A DNA stretch of 17,553 bases from Prevotella sp. (GCA_020026195.1 JAHHQW010000051.1:1-17553), one strand, 5' to 3'. Shown: positions 6,997 through 15,080, counted from the first letter of the stretch. The notes: generated from the letters alone by a model not told the origin. Numbers and translations are program-made.

Positions 6997-8007
6997 CTAT
7001 TGTTCTTTAAATGCTGCGTTTTCTGCAGCTTCTATGATATCTTCCTTCGAAACTTTGCCAGTAATCTTGATGTCTGACATATCGAAATCCTTTTTGTCAA
7101 GGATTGGTTCTTTCTCTTTCTTTATTTCGCTGTCATCAGGTTCATTTGTCTCTTGCTGAGGATTTGTCTTTATAAAATCCGAATTGTTTGCAGTGTCGGG
7201 TAAAACCTGTACAGGAGTCTCCTCCATCTTTGTACGGTTTCCTTTTGCTGTAAAAATCTCATCTATCAGTTTGGGTCTGTCATGAAGCAGCTGTATAGTA
7301 TGTTTTGATGCCTCCTGCTGACTTTCTTTTTTTGAATAACCCTTTCCTGCACAGCATTCGATGTCTTCAATAAGAACCCTGTATGAAAATATAGGACTTC
7401 CGTTTTTATCAGTTTCCTGACTTTCCTGTCTGTATACTATTCTTACACGGTTTTTCTGTCCCCATTCTATCAGCTTGCTCTTGAAATTGACCTCCTTGTA
7501 TGCAACTTTATCAATGTCAATGAGATGACTGAGTATTTGTTTCTCCATGAAACGCATACAGGCATTGTATCCTCTGTCAAGATAAATTGCACCTACCAAT
7601 GCCTCAAACGCATTTCCTCCCAAATAACTGTTGTGAGAAGAATTGCGTCCTGAAGAAAGGATAAGTTTGTCGATTCCAAGTTCGTGGGCAAGTTTATTCA
7701 GAGTATCTCTCTGAACAATCTTACTTCTTGTGTTAGTGAGGAATCCTTCTTTTTTGCTGTCGAAATGATGAAAAACAATATCTCCCACAATAGCATCGAG
7801 AATAGCATCTCCTAAAAATTCTAATCTCTCATTATTTGCCGGCTTGCCTTTTGCTGTTTTCTTTGCAATGCTTTTGTGCATAAGAGCCAGCTTGTAGTAT
7901 TCTATGTTATGTGGATAAAATCCGATGATGGAATATAAAGAAAGATAAAGCTCCTTATCTTCTTTGAGAAAGAGGAGCCTTATCTTATCAATAAAATTAT
8001 TCGTCAT
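6997..8007 (-). CDS. rnc: Ribonuclease III
   Basis: Cleaves double-stranded RNA during rRNA maturation and mRNA turnover. The RNase III domain spans residues ~15-160, with the signature NERLEFLGDAIL at 59-70, which gives metal-site residues Glu60, Glu63 and Asp67. The second active-site segment, GNAFEALVGAIYLD (131-144), supplies Glu135 but has Asn132 where E. coli has Asp114. The dsRNA-binding domain covers ~172-242 (GKGYSKKESQQEAS at its end). About 90 further residues, acidic and low in complexity, extend the protein to 336 residues, against about 226 in E. coli. The ATG overlaps the end of fabF by 11 bp, so translation is probably coupled. Identity is secure; the effect of Asn132 is uncertain and may be a lineage trait. 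Confidence 0.97.
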   Translation of the reverse strand: MTNNFIDKIRLLFLKEDKELYLSLYSIIGFYPHNIEYYKLALMHKSIAKKTAKGKPANNERLEFLGDAILDAIVGDIVFHHFDSKKEGFLTNTRSKIVQRDTLNKLAHELGIDKLILSSGRNSSHNSYLGGNAFEALVGAIYLDRGYNACMRFMEKQILSHLIDIDKVAYKEVNFKSKLIEWGQKNRVRIVYRQESQETDKNGSPIFSYRVLIEDIECCAGKGYSKKESQQEASKHTIQLLHDRPKLIDEIFTAKGNRTKMEETPVQVLPDTANNSDFIKTNPQQETNEPDDSEIKKEKEPILDKKDFDMSDIKITGKVSKEDIIEAAENAAFKEQ

Positions 8008-9259
8008 ATTTCTTAAAAATAACGCAAGCGTTATGACCTCCGAAACCGAATGTGTTGCTCATTGCAGCACGAACTTCTCGTTTCTGCGCTTTGTTGAATG
8101 TGAAATTGAGATTGTAGTCAATTTCTTCATCCTTATCGTCATCTGCATGGTTAATTGTAGGAGGAACGATGTCGTCTTTAATTGCCATTATACTTGCAAT
8201 TGCTTCAACAGCACCGGCTGCACCTAACAAGTGACCAGTCATTGATTTTGTCGAACTGATGTTTAGTTTGAAAGCATGATCGCCGAATACTTCCTTTATG
8301 GCCTTTGCCTCAGAAATATCACCTACGTGAGTAGATGTACCGTGAACATTGATATAATCGATGTCTTCCGGCTGCATTTCTGCATCGTCAAGAGCTGCCT
8401 GCATTACAAGTTTAGCTCCGAGACCTTCTGGATGTGATGCTGTGATATGATATGCATCGGCACTCATTCCAGCACCTACCATTTCAGCATAAATCTTAGC
8501 ACCACGTGCTTTAGCGTGCTCATATTCTTCAAGAACCAAACATCCGGCACCTTCTGCCATAACGAATCCGTCTCGACTCTTAGAGAATGGACGAGATGCT
8601 CCTGCTGGGTCTTCATTACGTGTTGAAATTGCGTGCATTGAATTAAAACCGCCTACGCCACAGGCGCAGATGGCTGATTCAGCACCACCGCTGAGCATCA
8701 TGTCCGCCTTACCAAGACGAATCAGGTTATATGCATCTGCCAAACCATTTGTTGACGAAGCACATGCCGAAGTCGTTGTGTAATTTGGTCCGTGGAAACC
8801 AAAACGTATTGCAACCTGGCCTGAAGCTATGTCCGCAATCATCTTGGGGATGAAGAACGGATTGAACTTAGCTCCATTTTCCATGTGCTGTGCGTAGTAT
8901 GAAACTTCCTCTTCGAAAGTTCTGATACCACCGATACCAACACCGATTACAACACCAATTCGGTTCTTATTAACTTTGTCCAGGTCAATTCCGCAATCTT
9001 CAACCGCCTGTGTTGCTGAGATTAAGGCAAGCTGTGCGTAACGGTCCATCTTGCGTGCTTCTTTTCTGTCAATGAAGTCGGTTATGTTAAGGTTCTTAAC
9101 TTCGCCTGCAAAATGGGTCTTGCAACCTGAACTGTCAAATAATGTGATAGGAGCGATGCCGCTGACTCCTGCTACAAGGTTCTTCCAAGTTTCCTCGGCA
9201 GTATTACCTACAGGAGTGACGGCTCCCATGCCTGTCACAACTACTCTTTTTAATTCCAT
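7997..9259 (-). CDS. fabF: 3-oxoacyl-ACP synthase II (KAS II)
   Basis: Condenses malonyl-ACP with acyl-ACP to elongate fatty acids in the cytoplasm. The thiolase fold and the Cys-His-His site are intact. Numbered from the ATG at 9259 (420 residues), the nucleophile Cys166 lies in TTSACASSTNG, His306 in NVHGTSTHVGD, and Lys338 and His343 in STKSMTGHLLGAAG. The glycine-rich C-terminal loop NTFGFGGHNA is present. A TTG three codons upstream is a possible but less likely start; no Shine-Dalgarno is evident for either. It follows acpP by 20 nt and overlaps rnc by 11 bp, in the same acpP-fabF-rnc order seen widely in this phylum. This pairs the enzyme with its carrier protein in one transcript. Confidence 0.98.
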   Translation of the reverse strand: MELKRVVVTGMGAVTPVGNTAEETWKNLVAGVSGIAPITLFDSSGCKTHFAGEVKNLNITDFIDRKEARKMDRYAQLALISATQAVEDCGIDLDKVNKNRIGVVIGVGIGGIRTFEEEVSYYAQHMENGAKFNPFFIPKMIADIASGQVAIRFGFHGPNYTTTSACASSTNGLADAYNLIRLGKADMMLSGGAESAICACGVGGFNSMHAISTRNEDPAGASRPFSKSRDGFVMAEGAGCLVLEEYEHAKARGAKIYAEMVGAGMSADAYHITASHPEGLGAKLVMQAALDDAEMQPEDIDYINVHGTSTHVGDISEAKAIKEVFGDHAFKLNISSTKSMTGHLLGAAGAVEAIASIMAIKDDIVPPTINHADDDKDEEIDYNLNFTFNKAQKREVRAAMSNTFGFGGHNACVIFKKYDE

Positions 9260-9279
9260 ATTATTCAAAGATTGGACGC

Positions 9280-9513
9280 TTATGCGTTCTCTTCGATATA
9301 TTTGATAGCATCGCCTACAGTAGCGATTGTCTCAGCTTTATCATCAGGAATAGAAATATTGAATTCCTTTTCAAATTCCATGATCAGTTCTACTGTATCC
9401 AATGAATCTGCACCGAGGTCGTTTGTGAAACTTGCCTCAGGCTTTACTTCTGCCTCTTCAACACCAAGTTTGTCTACGATAATTGCCTTTACTTTAGCTT
9501 CAATTTCTGACAT
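9280..9513 (-). CDS. acpP: Acyl carrier protein
   Basis: A 77-residue acidic four-helix carrier that holds growing fatty acyl chains. The phosphopantetheine attachment motif is GADSLDTVEL, with Ser37 as the modified residue. Length, acidity (C-terminal YIEENA) and sequence are those of a housekeeping fatty-acid ACP rather than a polyketide-type carrier. First gene of the acpP-fabF-rnc operon, preceded by a well-formed promoter. No second ACP or phosphopantetheinyl transferase gene is in the window. Confidence 0.98.
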   Translation of the reverse strand: MSEIEAKVKAIIVDKLGVEEAEVKPEASFTNDLGADSLDTVELIMEFEKEFNISIPDDKAETIATVGDAIKYIEENA

Positions 9514-9565
9514 AATTCTAAATTTTTTTAAATGTTATACTAATTTCTTGTCTGAAAATTCGCTG

Positions 9566-9597
9566 CAAAGAAACAAATTAAAATCCATGTACGCAAA
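9566..9597 (-). promoter_or_regulatory. Promoter of the acpP-fabF-rnc operon
   Basis: On the minus strand a -33 TTTG (9597-9594) is followed by a 20-nt spacer and the -7 box TTTCTTTG (9573-9566), one mismatch from TAnnTTTG. The predicted start of transcription near 9558 gives a leader of about 45 nt before acpP. Confidence 0.6.
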
Positions 9598-9621
9598 TAT
9601 TTCTTTATAAAAAACCACTTT

Positions 9622-9652
9622 TATTGCACACTCGCTATCCGTTTGTGCAATA
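9622..9652 (-). terminator. Possible terminator of pdxB
   Basis: A 9-bp stem (TATTGCACA 9622-9630 with TGTGCAATA 9644-9652) with a 13-nt loop begins two bases after the pdxB stop. The T-run (GGTTTTTT on the minus strand) starts about 10 nt downstream, so termination may be inefficient and some pdxB transcripts may read into acpP. Confidence 0.5.
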
Positions 9653-9654
9653 TA

Positions 9655-10698
9655 TTAAGCTTCTTTATTGAAATATTCTCGTCTTATTGGGTAGTTACCT
9701 CTCAAATCTTCAAATTTATAAGGCTCAGATTTTAGTTTCTTACTATCTACCAAAGGATTATATAATTGCAATGAGTATTCTTTGAAGTCCTTCGAAAACT
9801 CAATGTCTTCTGAAAGTTTAGGCGGAACTATGCAAAATGTGTTTTTTAATTTAAAAAATTTGCATAAACCTTCAATAACCATGTTGTCAGCATTTACTTT
9901 TCCGTCTGCAGAATAACCTGCGATATGAGGTGTGCCGATAAACACTTTTTTTAGTAATTCAAGATTGACGTCGGGTTCATTTTCCCATGTGTCTATTATG
10001 GCGTCTTTTACTTTGTTTTCATTAATAGCGTTGAGAAGCTCTTTGTTATCTACTACACCTCCGCGGCTTGTATTAATAATGTAAGGACGTTTGCCAAGTG
10101 AATTGAAGAAATCCTTGTCTGCTATGTGTATGGTCTTGTATTTACCTTCGCGCACCATAGGAGTATGAAATGTTATTACGTCGCATTCCTCTTTTATTTG
10201 TTCAAGGGAAACAAAATTACCTTTTTCACCAGCATCTTCTCGTGGTGGGTCGTTAACCAGCACCTTCATGCCAAGCTTCTCGGCAACTGCTTTAACTTTC
10301 TGTCCTACATGTCCGCATCCTACAATACCCAGTGTCATGTCTTTTAAGTCTTCACCTTTCTCCTTCTCAAGGAGGATAAGAACCGAATTAAGATATTGTG
10401 CAACAGAGCCAGAATTACAACCAGGGCAGTTCATCCATGTTATACCGGCTTTGTTCAGGTATTCTGTGTCTATGTGGTCGAATCCGATCGTTGCAGTGGC
10501 AATAAATTTTACATTGCTGCCTTCTAACAGTTCCCTGTTGCATTTGGTTCGGGTTCTTACTATTAGTGCATCAGCATCTTTCACGTCGCTGTTACATATA
10601 TCGGCTCCTTTTTTGTATATTACGTTGTCGGAAATCTTTGCAATAACCTCTTTTATATAAGGAATTTTGTCGTCTATTACTATTTTCATTTGTGACAT
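9655..10698 (-). CDS. pdxB: Erythronate-4-phosphate dehydrogenase
   Basis: Oxidises 4-phospho-D-erythronate in the DXP-dependent route to pyridoxal phosphate. It is a D-isomer 2-hydroxyacid dehydrogenase. PdxB-specific marks are the start KIVIDDKIPYI, the segment CPGCNSGSVAQYL (91-103) and the near-terminal LRGNYPIRREYF. The Rossmann nucleotide site is GIVGCGHVG (124-132). The catalytic trio is Arg212 (NTSRGG), Glu241 (ENEP) and His258 (TPHIAGYS). The length of 347 fits bacterial PdxB, including the C-terminal dimerisation part. Two ATG starts are possible, 10698 and 10689. The second gives the usual MKIV start and a longer leader (about 17 nt), so it may be the true one. The gene stands alone, and the other B6 genes are not in the window. 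Confidence 0.95.
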   Translation of the reverse strand: MSQMKIVIDDKIPYIKEVIAKISDNVIYKKGADICNSDVKDADALIVRTRTKCNRELLEGSNVKFIATATIGFDHIDTEYLNKAGITWMNCPGCNSGSVAQYLNSVLILLEKEKGEDLKDMTLGIVGCGHVGQKVKAVAEKLGMKVLVNDPPREDAGEKGNFVSLEQIKEECDVITFHTPMVREGKYKTIHIADKDFFNSLGKRPYIINTSRGGVVDNKELLNAINENKVKDAIIDTWENEPDVNLELLKKVFIGTPHIAGYSADGKVNADNMVIEGLCKFFKLKNTFCIVPPKLSEDIEFSKDFKEYSLQLYNPLVDSKKLKSEPYKFEDLRGNYPIRREYFNKEA

Positions 10699-10713
10699 AA
10701 TTTATACATGGTG

Positions 10714-10721
10714 CAAAAATA
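10714..10721 (-). promoter_or_regulatory. -7 box for pdxB
   Basis: On the minus strand TATTTTTG (10721-10714) is an exact TAnnTTTG box. Transcription would start near 10706, only 8-17 nt before the two possible ATGs. The -33 region is weak. It lies close to, and points away from, the DUF4254 promoter. Confidence 0.55.
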
Positions 10722-10760
10722 CAAAAAAATACACCTTACACCTAAAAAGTCGATATTTAG

Positions 10761-10791
10761 TTGTTCAATCAAAAATAAAAATATATATTTG
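10761..10791 (+). promoter_or_regulatory. Promoter of the DUF4254-GT9 operon
   Basis: TTG (10761-10763), a 20-nt spacer and TATATTTG (10784-10791) form one of the best Bacteroidota promoters in the window. The predicted start near 10797 leaves a leader of about 22 nt before the ATG at 10819. Confidence 0.7.
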
Positions 10792-10818
10792 CACTATTAA
10801 TTAAAAATACCTTAAGAA

Positions 10819-11430
10819 ATGTCATTTACAGAACATTGCAATTTGATTTTCAATCAGGTTATTGACGATTATCATGTAACAGATAACGTTGATACACCGA
10901 TTAATAATCCATACGATAAAAATTCAATTGACAATCGCTTATACTTAAAATGCTGGATCGATACGGTTCAGTGGCATTTTGAAGATATTATCAGAGATCC
11001 GCAGATAGATCCGGTTGCAGCACTTACACTGAAGAGACGTATTGACCGCAGCAATCAGGATCGTACAGATCTTGTGGAACAGATAGACAGTTATTTCAGA
11101 GAAAAATATAGCGACGTCAAGATTCTTCCTGATGCACGTATTAATACAGAAAGTCCGGCATGGGCTGTTGACCGACTTTCAATTCTTGCTCTCAAGATAT
11201 ATCACATGAAGGAGCAGACAATGCGTACTGATGCATCGGCAGAACATATAGAGAAATGTACTTCAAAGCTTAATGTGCTTCTGGAACAGCAGAAGGACCT
11301 CTCAACAGCTATTGACCAGTTGATAGAAGATATCGAAGCAGGCCGCAAGTACATGAAGGTTTATCGTCAGATGAAAATGTACAATGATCCTTCTACCAAT
11401 CCTATATTGTACGGTAACACTAAGAAATGA
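10819..11430 (+). CDS. DUF4254 family protein
   Basis: A 203-residue, soluble, mostly helical protein with no signal peptide or membrane segment. I recognise it as the DUF4254 type found in Bacteroidota: the N-terminal half has HCNLIFNQVIDDYH and CWIDTVQWHFEDIIRDP, followed by LKRRIDRSNQDRTDLVE. The second half (residues ~110-190) is a long helical, coiled-coil-like region. No catalytic motif is evident and the function is not established. The stop overlaps the glycosyltransferase start by 4 bp (ATGA), implying translational coupling and a joint role, plausibly in surface polysaccharide or lipid A-core assembly. Confidence 0.8.
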   Translation: MSFTEHCNLIFNQVIDDYHVTDNVDTPINNPYDKNSIDNRLYLKCWIDTVQWHFEDIIRDPQIDPVAALTLKRRIDRSNQDRTDLVEQIDSYFREKYSDVKILPDARINTESPAWAVDRLSILALKIYHMKEQTMRTDASAEHIEKCTSKLNVLLEQQKDLSTAIDQLIEDIEAGRKYMKVYRQMKMYNDPSTNPILYGNTKK

Positions 11431-12488
11431 GAGCCGAACAGATACTGATTATAAGGTTTTCGGCTATTGGTGATGTGGCAATGGCAGTGCCCGTAGTCTA
11501 TTCGCTGGCAAAGCAATATCCAGACTTACGTGTAACTTTCATGAGCAAGGCCTTTGCGCGTCCGCTGTTCGAGAATCTTGCGCCTAATGTCGGTTTCATG
11601 GAAGCCGATTTGAAGGAGGAGTATCATGGTATAAGAGGGTTAAACGCTCTCTACAGGCGTCTTACGTCTAAGAATTTTACCGCAATAGCTGATTTTCACG
11701 ATGTACTGCGCTCTAAATATCTGCGTGCACGTTTCAACATCGACAGATATAAGGTTGCTCACATCAATAAACACAGAAAGAGTCGCAGCCGCCTTGTGGC
11801 TGTAGACGACAAGCAGCTTGTACAGTTGCCAACGTCTTTTCACAATTATGCAGAGGTACTGGCAGAGCTCGGTTATCCGGTAAAAGTAGAGTTTAAATCT
11901 TTCTTTCCAGAGGGCAAGGGAGATCTCTCAAAACTTCCGGTATCTTTTGTACCACGAAAGTCAGAGGATGAGTGCTGGATTGGAGTAGCACCGTTTGCTG
12001 CACATCAGGGAAAAATTTATCCTCCTCGTCTGATGGAGAAAGTTATAGTAGGGCTCATCAAGCGTTATCCTGAATGTAAGATTTATCTTTTCGGAGGCGG
12101 AGAGAAAGAAATAAAGGTCTTCGATGAATGGTGCGCAAAGTATAAGCAGCTTGTAAAGGCATCTCCAAACCTGGCAGGTTTATATCAGGAACTCATCCTT
12201 ATGAGTCATCTTGACGTAATGATATCCATGGATAGTGCAAACATGCATCTGGCATCACTTGTAAATACCACCGTGGTAAGCGTATGGGGTGCAACACATC
12301 CTTTTGCAGGCTTTATGGGATGGAACCAGAGTTTAGACAATGCGGTTCAGCTTGACCTTCCTTGTCGTCCGTGCAGTATATATGGAGATAAGGAATGTAT
12401 ACGTGGAAATTACGCATGTATGAAGAATATAGCTCCCGACAATATAATCAACAAGGTTATAGGAGTGATAGAAAAAAAGAGAATATAA
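11427..12488 (+). CDS. Glycosyltransferase family 9 (heptosyltransferase-like)
   Basis: A 353-residue GT-B enzyme expected to move a sugar from a nucleotide donor onto a lipopolysaccharide core or related glycan at the inner face of the cytoplasmic membrane. The N-terminal motif IIRFSAIGDVAMAVPVV (8-24) and the C-terminal donor site (ISMDSANMHLASL, 266-278, then VSVWGATHPFAGFMGW, 284-299) are typical of the ADP-heptose:LPS heptosyltransferase family. A Cys cluster (313, 316, 324, 331) near the C-terminus is also family-like. Acceptor and sugar cannot be read from sequence. The gene is translationally coupled to the DUF4254 gene and is followed by a terminator. Confidence 0.92.
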   Translation: MRAEQILIIRFSAIGDVAMAVPVVYSLAKQYPDLRVTFMSKAFARPLFENLAPNVGFMEADLKEEYHGIRGLNALYRRLTSKNFTAIADFHDVLRSKYLRARFNIDRYKVAHINKHRKSRSRLVAVDDKQLVQLPTSFHNYAEVLAELGYPVKVEFKSFFPEGKGDLSKLPVSFVPRKSEDECWIGVAPFAAHQGKIYPPRLMEKVIVGLIKRYPECKIYLFGGGEKEIKVFDEWCAKYKQLVKASPNLAGLYQELILMSHLDVMISMDSANMHLASLVNTTVVSVWGATHPFAGFMGWNQSLDNAVQLDLPCRPCSIYGDKECIRGNYACMKNIAPDNIINKVIGVIEKKRI

Positions 12489-12518
12489 TCATACATAAAC
12501 TTACATAAATCTAAAAGA

Positions 12519-12553
12519 AATCCCGGTTGTCGTGAAAGCGTAGCCGGGATTTT
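12519..12553 (+). terminator. Terminator of the DUF4254-GT9 operon
   Basis: AATCCCGG (12519-12526) pairs with CCGGGATT (12544-12551). The stem extends inward through G-U and U-A pairs, and the T-run overlaps its end (12550-12553). It lies 31 nt after the glycosyltransferase stop codon. Confidence 0.85.
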
Positions 12554-12633
12554 ATTATTTGTATCTGTAACATTATAAGTACTTAGTTGTAACTATCTTT
12601 AAACAAAGTGCTTAACTTTTCATATTATTGTAT

Positions 12634-12641
12634 TATCTTTG
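12634..12641 (+). promoter_or_regulatory. -7 box of the ruvB-coaD-ybeY-phosphatase operon
   Basis: TATCTTTG is an exact TAnnTTTG box. It predicts transcription from about 12647 and a 17-nt leader before ruvB. The -33 position carries TTA rather than TTG. Confidence 0.65.
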
Positions 12642-12663
12642 CAGACATAAAGAGTGATTACCG

Positions 12664-13701
12664 ATGGAAGAAGATTTTGACATAAGGCAGCAGAGTGCAC
12701 CGCAGCAGAGCGAGAAGGAATTTGAGATAGCTTTGCGTCCGCTCGCATTTGGCGATTTCAGCGGACAGGATAAAGTTGTCGATAATCTCCGCGTGTTTGT
12801 CGAGGCTGCACGTTTGCGCGGCGAGCCTTTGGACCATACACTTCTGCACGGTCCTCCGGGATTGGGAAAAACAACACTTAGTAACATTATAGCTAATGAA
12901 CTCGGCGTAGGTATTAAGATTACCAGCGGTCCAGTTCTGGATAAGCCGGGCGACCTTGCCGGAATACTGACGTCGTTAGAGCCTAATGACGTATTGTTTA
13001 TTGATGAGATACACCGTCTTTCTCCAGTTGTAGAAGAATATCTTTATTCTGCAATGGAAGACTATCGTATTGATATAATGATAGATAAAGGTCCGTCAGC
13101 CCGTTCCATACAGATAGATCTAAATCCGTTTACGCTTGTAGGAGCAACAACCCGTGGCGGTCTGCTTACGGCTCCGCTTCGTGCTCGTTTCGGAATCAAT
13201 CTGCACATGGAATATTATGATCCCGAAACACTTACCAAGATTGTTGAACGTTCAGCCGGGATACTGCGTGTACCCATTGATCATAATGCGGCACTTGAGA
13301 TTGCCGGTCGTAGCCGTGGTACCCCGCGTATTGCAAATGCTTTGCTTCGCAGAGTACGCGATTTCGCTCAGGTTCGCGGTAATGGAAAGATTGACCTCTC
13401 AATAACACGCATGTCTCTTGAAGCCTTGAACATAGATAAGTTTGGTCTTGACGAGATAGACAACAAGATTCTTCTCACCATTATAGACAAATTTCAGGGC
13501 GGACCTGTCGGCATAACAACTATAGCTACTGCAATAGGCGAGGATGCTGGTACCGTGGAAGAAGTTTACGAACCATTCCTAATAATGGAAGGTTTTATAA
13601 AGCGTACTCCGCGCGGACGAATGGCCACGACTCTTGCATTTGAACATTTTAAGAGAACGCCCCCGCAGGCTGCATCAGTGCAGGGAAGTTTATTTGATTA
13701 G
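12664..13701 (+). CDS. ruvB: Holliday junction branch migration ATPase RuvB
   Basis: Hexameric AAA+ motor that, with RuvA, drives branch migration of Holliday junctions before RuvC cleaves them. Walker A is GPPGLGKTT (63-71), Walker B LFIDEIH (111-117), sensor 1 GATTR (160-164), and the arginine-finger segment PLRARFG (171-177). The C-terminal winged-helix domain (residues ~265-335) ends with the typical RTPRGR segment. The length of 345 is normal. RuvA and RuvC are not in the window, as is usual for this phylum where ruvB stands apart. First gene of a tight four-gene operon, with coaD beginning 10 nt after its stop. Confidence 0.98.
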   Translation: MEEDFDIRQQSAPQQSEKEFEIALRPLAFGDFSGQDKVVDNLRVFVEAARLRGEPLDHTLLHGPPGLGKTTLSNIIANELGVGIKITSGPVLDKPGDLAGILTSLEPNDVLFIDEIHRLSPVVEEYLYSAMEDYRIDIMIDKGPSARSIQIDLNPFTLVGATTRGGLLTAPLRARFGINLHMEYYDPETLTKIVERSAGILRVPIDHNAALEIAGRSRGTPRIANALLRRVRDFAQVRGNGKIDLSITRMSLEALNIDKFGLDEIDNKILLTIIDKFQGGPVGITTIATAIGEDAGTVEEVYEPFLIMEGFIKRTPRGRMATTLAFEHFKRTPPQAASVQGSLFD

Positions 13702-13711
13702 AGTAAGATAC

Positions 13712-14170
13712 ATGAGAATAGGAATATTTGTAGGCAGTTTTGATCCGTTTACCATTGGTCATGCGTCGATAGTACGCAGGGCTTTACCTCTCTTCGATAA
13801 GATTGTAATCGGAGTTGGTGTCAATGAGCGCAAACGTTATATGTTCAGTACCGAGGTGCGTATGGACAACATACGTAATCTGTATGCCGACGAGCCCAAG
13901 ATAGAGGTTAAGAGTTATCAGGATCTTACTGTAGATTTTGCCCGCAGGGAAGGTGCTAAATTTATTATCAAAGGTGTTCGAAGTGTAAGCGACTTTGAAT
14001 ACGAGCGCGGTCAGGCCGACATTAACAAGCAGATAGGAGATATCGACACGATACTTTTCTATGCGGAGCCACAATATGAGAGTATAAGTTCTTCGATGGT
14101 TCGTGAACTGAAACATTTCGGTCATGATGCTGAAGAATATTTACCAGAGATTCCGACAAATCATAAATGA
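13712..14170 (+). CDS. coaD: Phosphopantetheine adenylyltransferase
   Basis: Transfers AMP from ATP to 4'-phosphopantetheine, the penultimate step of coenzyme A synthesis. The 152-residue protein begins MRIGIFVGSFDPFTIGH, which contains the nucleotidyltransferase TxGH motif. The second ATP-binding motif is ISSSMVREL. Length and both motifs match CoaD. The start at 13712 is preferred to upstream in-frame starts inside ruvB because it gives the conserved N-terminus. It lies 10 nt after ruvB and 1 nt before ybeY, so the operon is probably cotranscribed. The product feeds the phosphopantetheine pool used by AcpP, but no regulatory link is visible. Confidence 0.97.
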   Translation: MRIGIFVGSFDPFTIGHASIVRRALPLFDKIVIGVGVNERKRYMFSTEVRMDNIRNLYADEPKIEVKSYQDLTVDFARREGAKFIIKGVRSVSDFEYERGQADINKQIGDIDTILFYAEPQYESISSSMVRELKHFGHDAEEYLPEIPTNHK

Positions 14171-14171
14171 T

Positions 14172-14600
14172 ATGATAACATATAACAGTGAAGGCGTTAA
14201 GATGCCTAAAATCAAAAAACGTGAAACAACTGCATGGATACGTGCCGTTGCAGCTACTTACGGTCGTAAGGTTGGCGAAATAGGATACATGTTTGTAGAT
14301 GATGAAAAGATTCTTGAAGTAAACAGAGAATATCTTAATCATGACTACTATACAGACATCATCACGTTTGATTATGATGAAGACGATGTCCTGAACGGCG
14401 ACCTTGTCATAAGTCTTGATACCGTTCGTTCTAATTCAGAACAGCAGAATACAAAGTATGAAGAAGAACTTTTCCGTGTTATAATTCATGGTATTCTTCA
14501 TCTCTGCGGAATTAATGACAAGGGACAGGGCGAGCGTGAAATAATGGAAGCTGCCGAGAACAAGGCTCTTACCATGCTTCGTGAGATGCGTAATAAATAA
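14172..14600 (+). CDS. ybeY: Endoribonuclease YbeY (16S rRNA maturation)
   Basis: Metal-dependent single-strand RNase of the UPF0054 family, acting in 16S rRNA 3' processing and ribosome quality control. The 142-residue protein contains LNHDYYTDIITFDY, GDLVISLDTV and the metal-site helix HGILHLCGINDKGQGE. His106 and His110 are present. The third ligand, His in E. coli (GYDH), falls in GINDK, where Asp or Lys takes its place. I believe this is usual in Bacteroidota. The start at 14172 is 1 nt after coaD; an upstream in-frame ATG overlaps coaD and would add an atypical extension. Identity is secure. Confidence 0.95.
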   Translation: MITYNSEGVKMPKIKKRETTAWIRAVAATYGRKVGEIGYMFVDDEKILEVNREYLNHDYYTDIITFDYDEDDVLNGDLVISLDTVRSNSEQQNTKYEEELFRVIIHGILHLCGINDKGQGEREIMEAAENKALTMLREMRNK

Positions 14601-14609
14601 TTGCAGCGC

Positions 14610-15080
14610 ATGAAGAAAGTTCTGTTTGTGTGTCTTGGTAATATATGCCGTTCTCCGGCTGGCGAGGGAATCTTTAAAAAAATCATTGAGGACAGAGGAC
14701 TTGCTGATAAGTTCTTTATAGATTCTGCCGGAATAGGCGACTGGCATGTTGGTGATCTTCCTGACATACGTATGCGCCGTCACGGCAGTAGGCGCGGATA
14801 TTGCTTTGACAGTCACGCACGACAGTTCGTTACATCGGATTTTGATAAGTTCGATTACATCTTTGTAATGGACGATGCCAACTACAAGGCACTGAAAGCT
14901 AAGTCGCGAACATCGGCAGACATGGATAAGGTGTATATGACAGGCAGTTATTTGCGTAATCACCCAAAGCACAGATATGTTCCAGATCCTTATTATGGTG
15001 GTGATGCTGATTTCGAACTTGCTCTTGACTTGTTAGAAGATGCGTGCGAAACAATTGCAGATCGTATAACTTCTATTTAG
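14610..15080 (+). CDS. Low-molecular-weight protein tyrosine phosphatase
   Basis: Removes phosphate from tyrosine (or, in some relatives, arginine) residues of proteins; cytoplasmic. The P-loop is CLGNICRS, with nucleophile Cys8 and Arg14. The general acid is Asp126 in DPYYGG, and DSHARQF (67-73) fits the family's conserved SxxARQ segment. Length 156 is normal. The ATG at 14610 is preferred over an in-frame TTG at 14601. Last gene of the ruvB operon, 9 nt after ybeY and before a strong terminator. No tyrosine kinase or capsule export gene lies nearby, so its substrate cannot be inferred. Confidence 0.95.
   Translation: MKKVLFVCLGNICRSPAGEGIFKKIIEDRGLADKFFIDSAGIGDWHVGDLPDIRMRRHGSRRGYCFDSHARQFVTSDFDKFDYIFVMDDANYKALKAKSRTSADMDKVYMTGSYLRNHPKHRYVPDPYYGGDADFELALDLLEDACETIADRITSI

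Noticed and set aside
8640..8800. Possibility that the KAS II gene belongs to a polyketide or aryl-polyene cluster
   Set aside because: The gene sits in the housekeeping acpP-fabF-rnc order with a normal ACP and no other biosynthetic genes nearby.
13634..13711. Upstream start for coaD inside ruvB
   Set aside because: It would add 26 residues before the conserved MRIGIFVGSFDP start; CoaD proteins begin at this motif.
14436..14972. 178-codon minus-strand ORF opposite ybeY and the phosphatase
   Set aside because: Overlaps two well-identified genes, and its translation has the Cys/His/Ile-rich look of an antisense frame.
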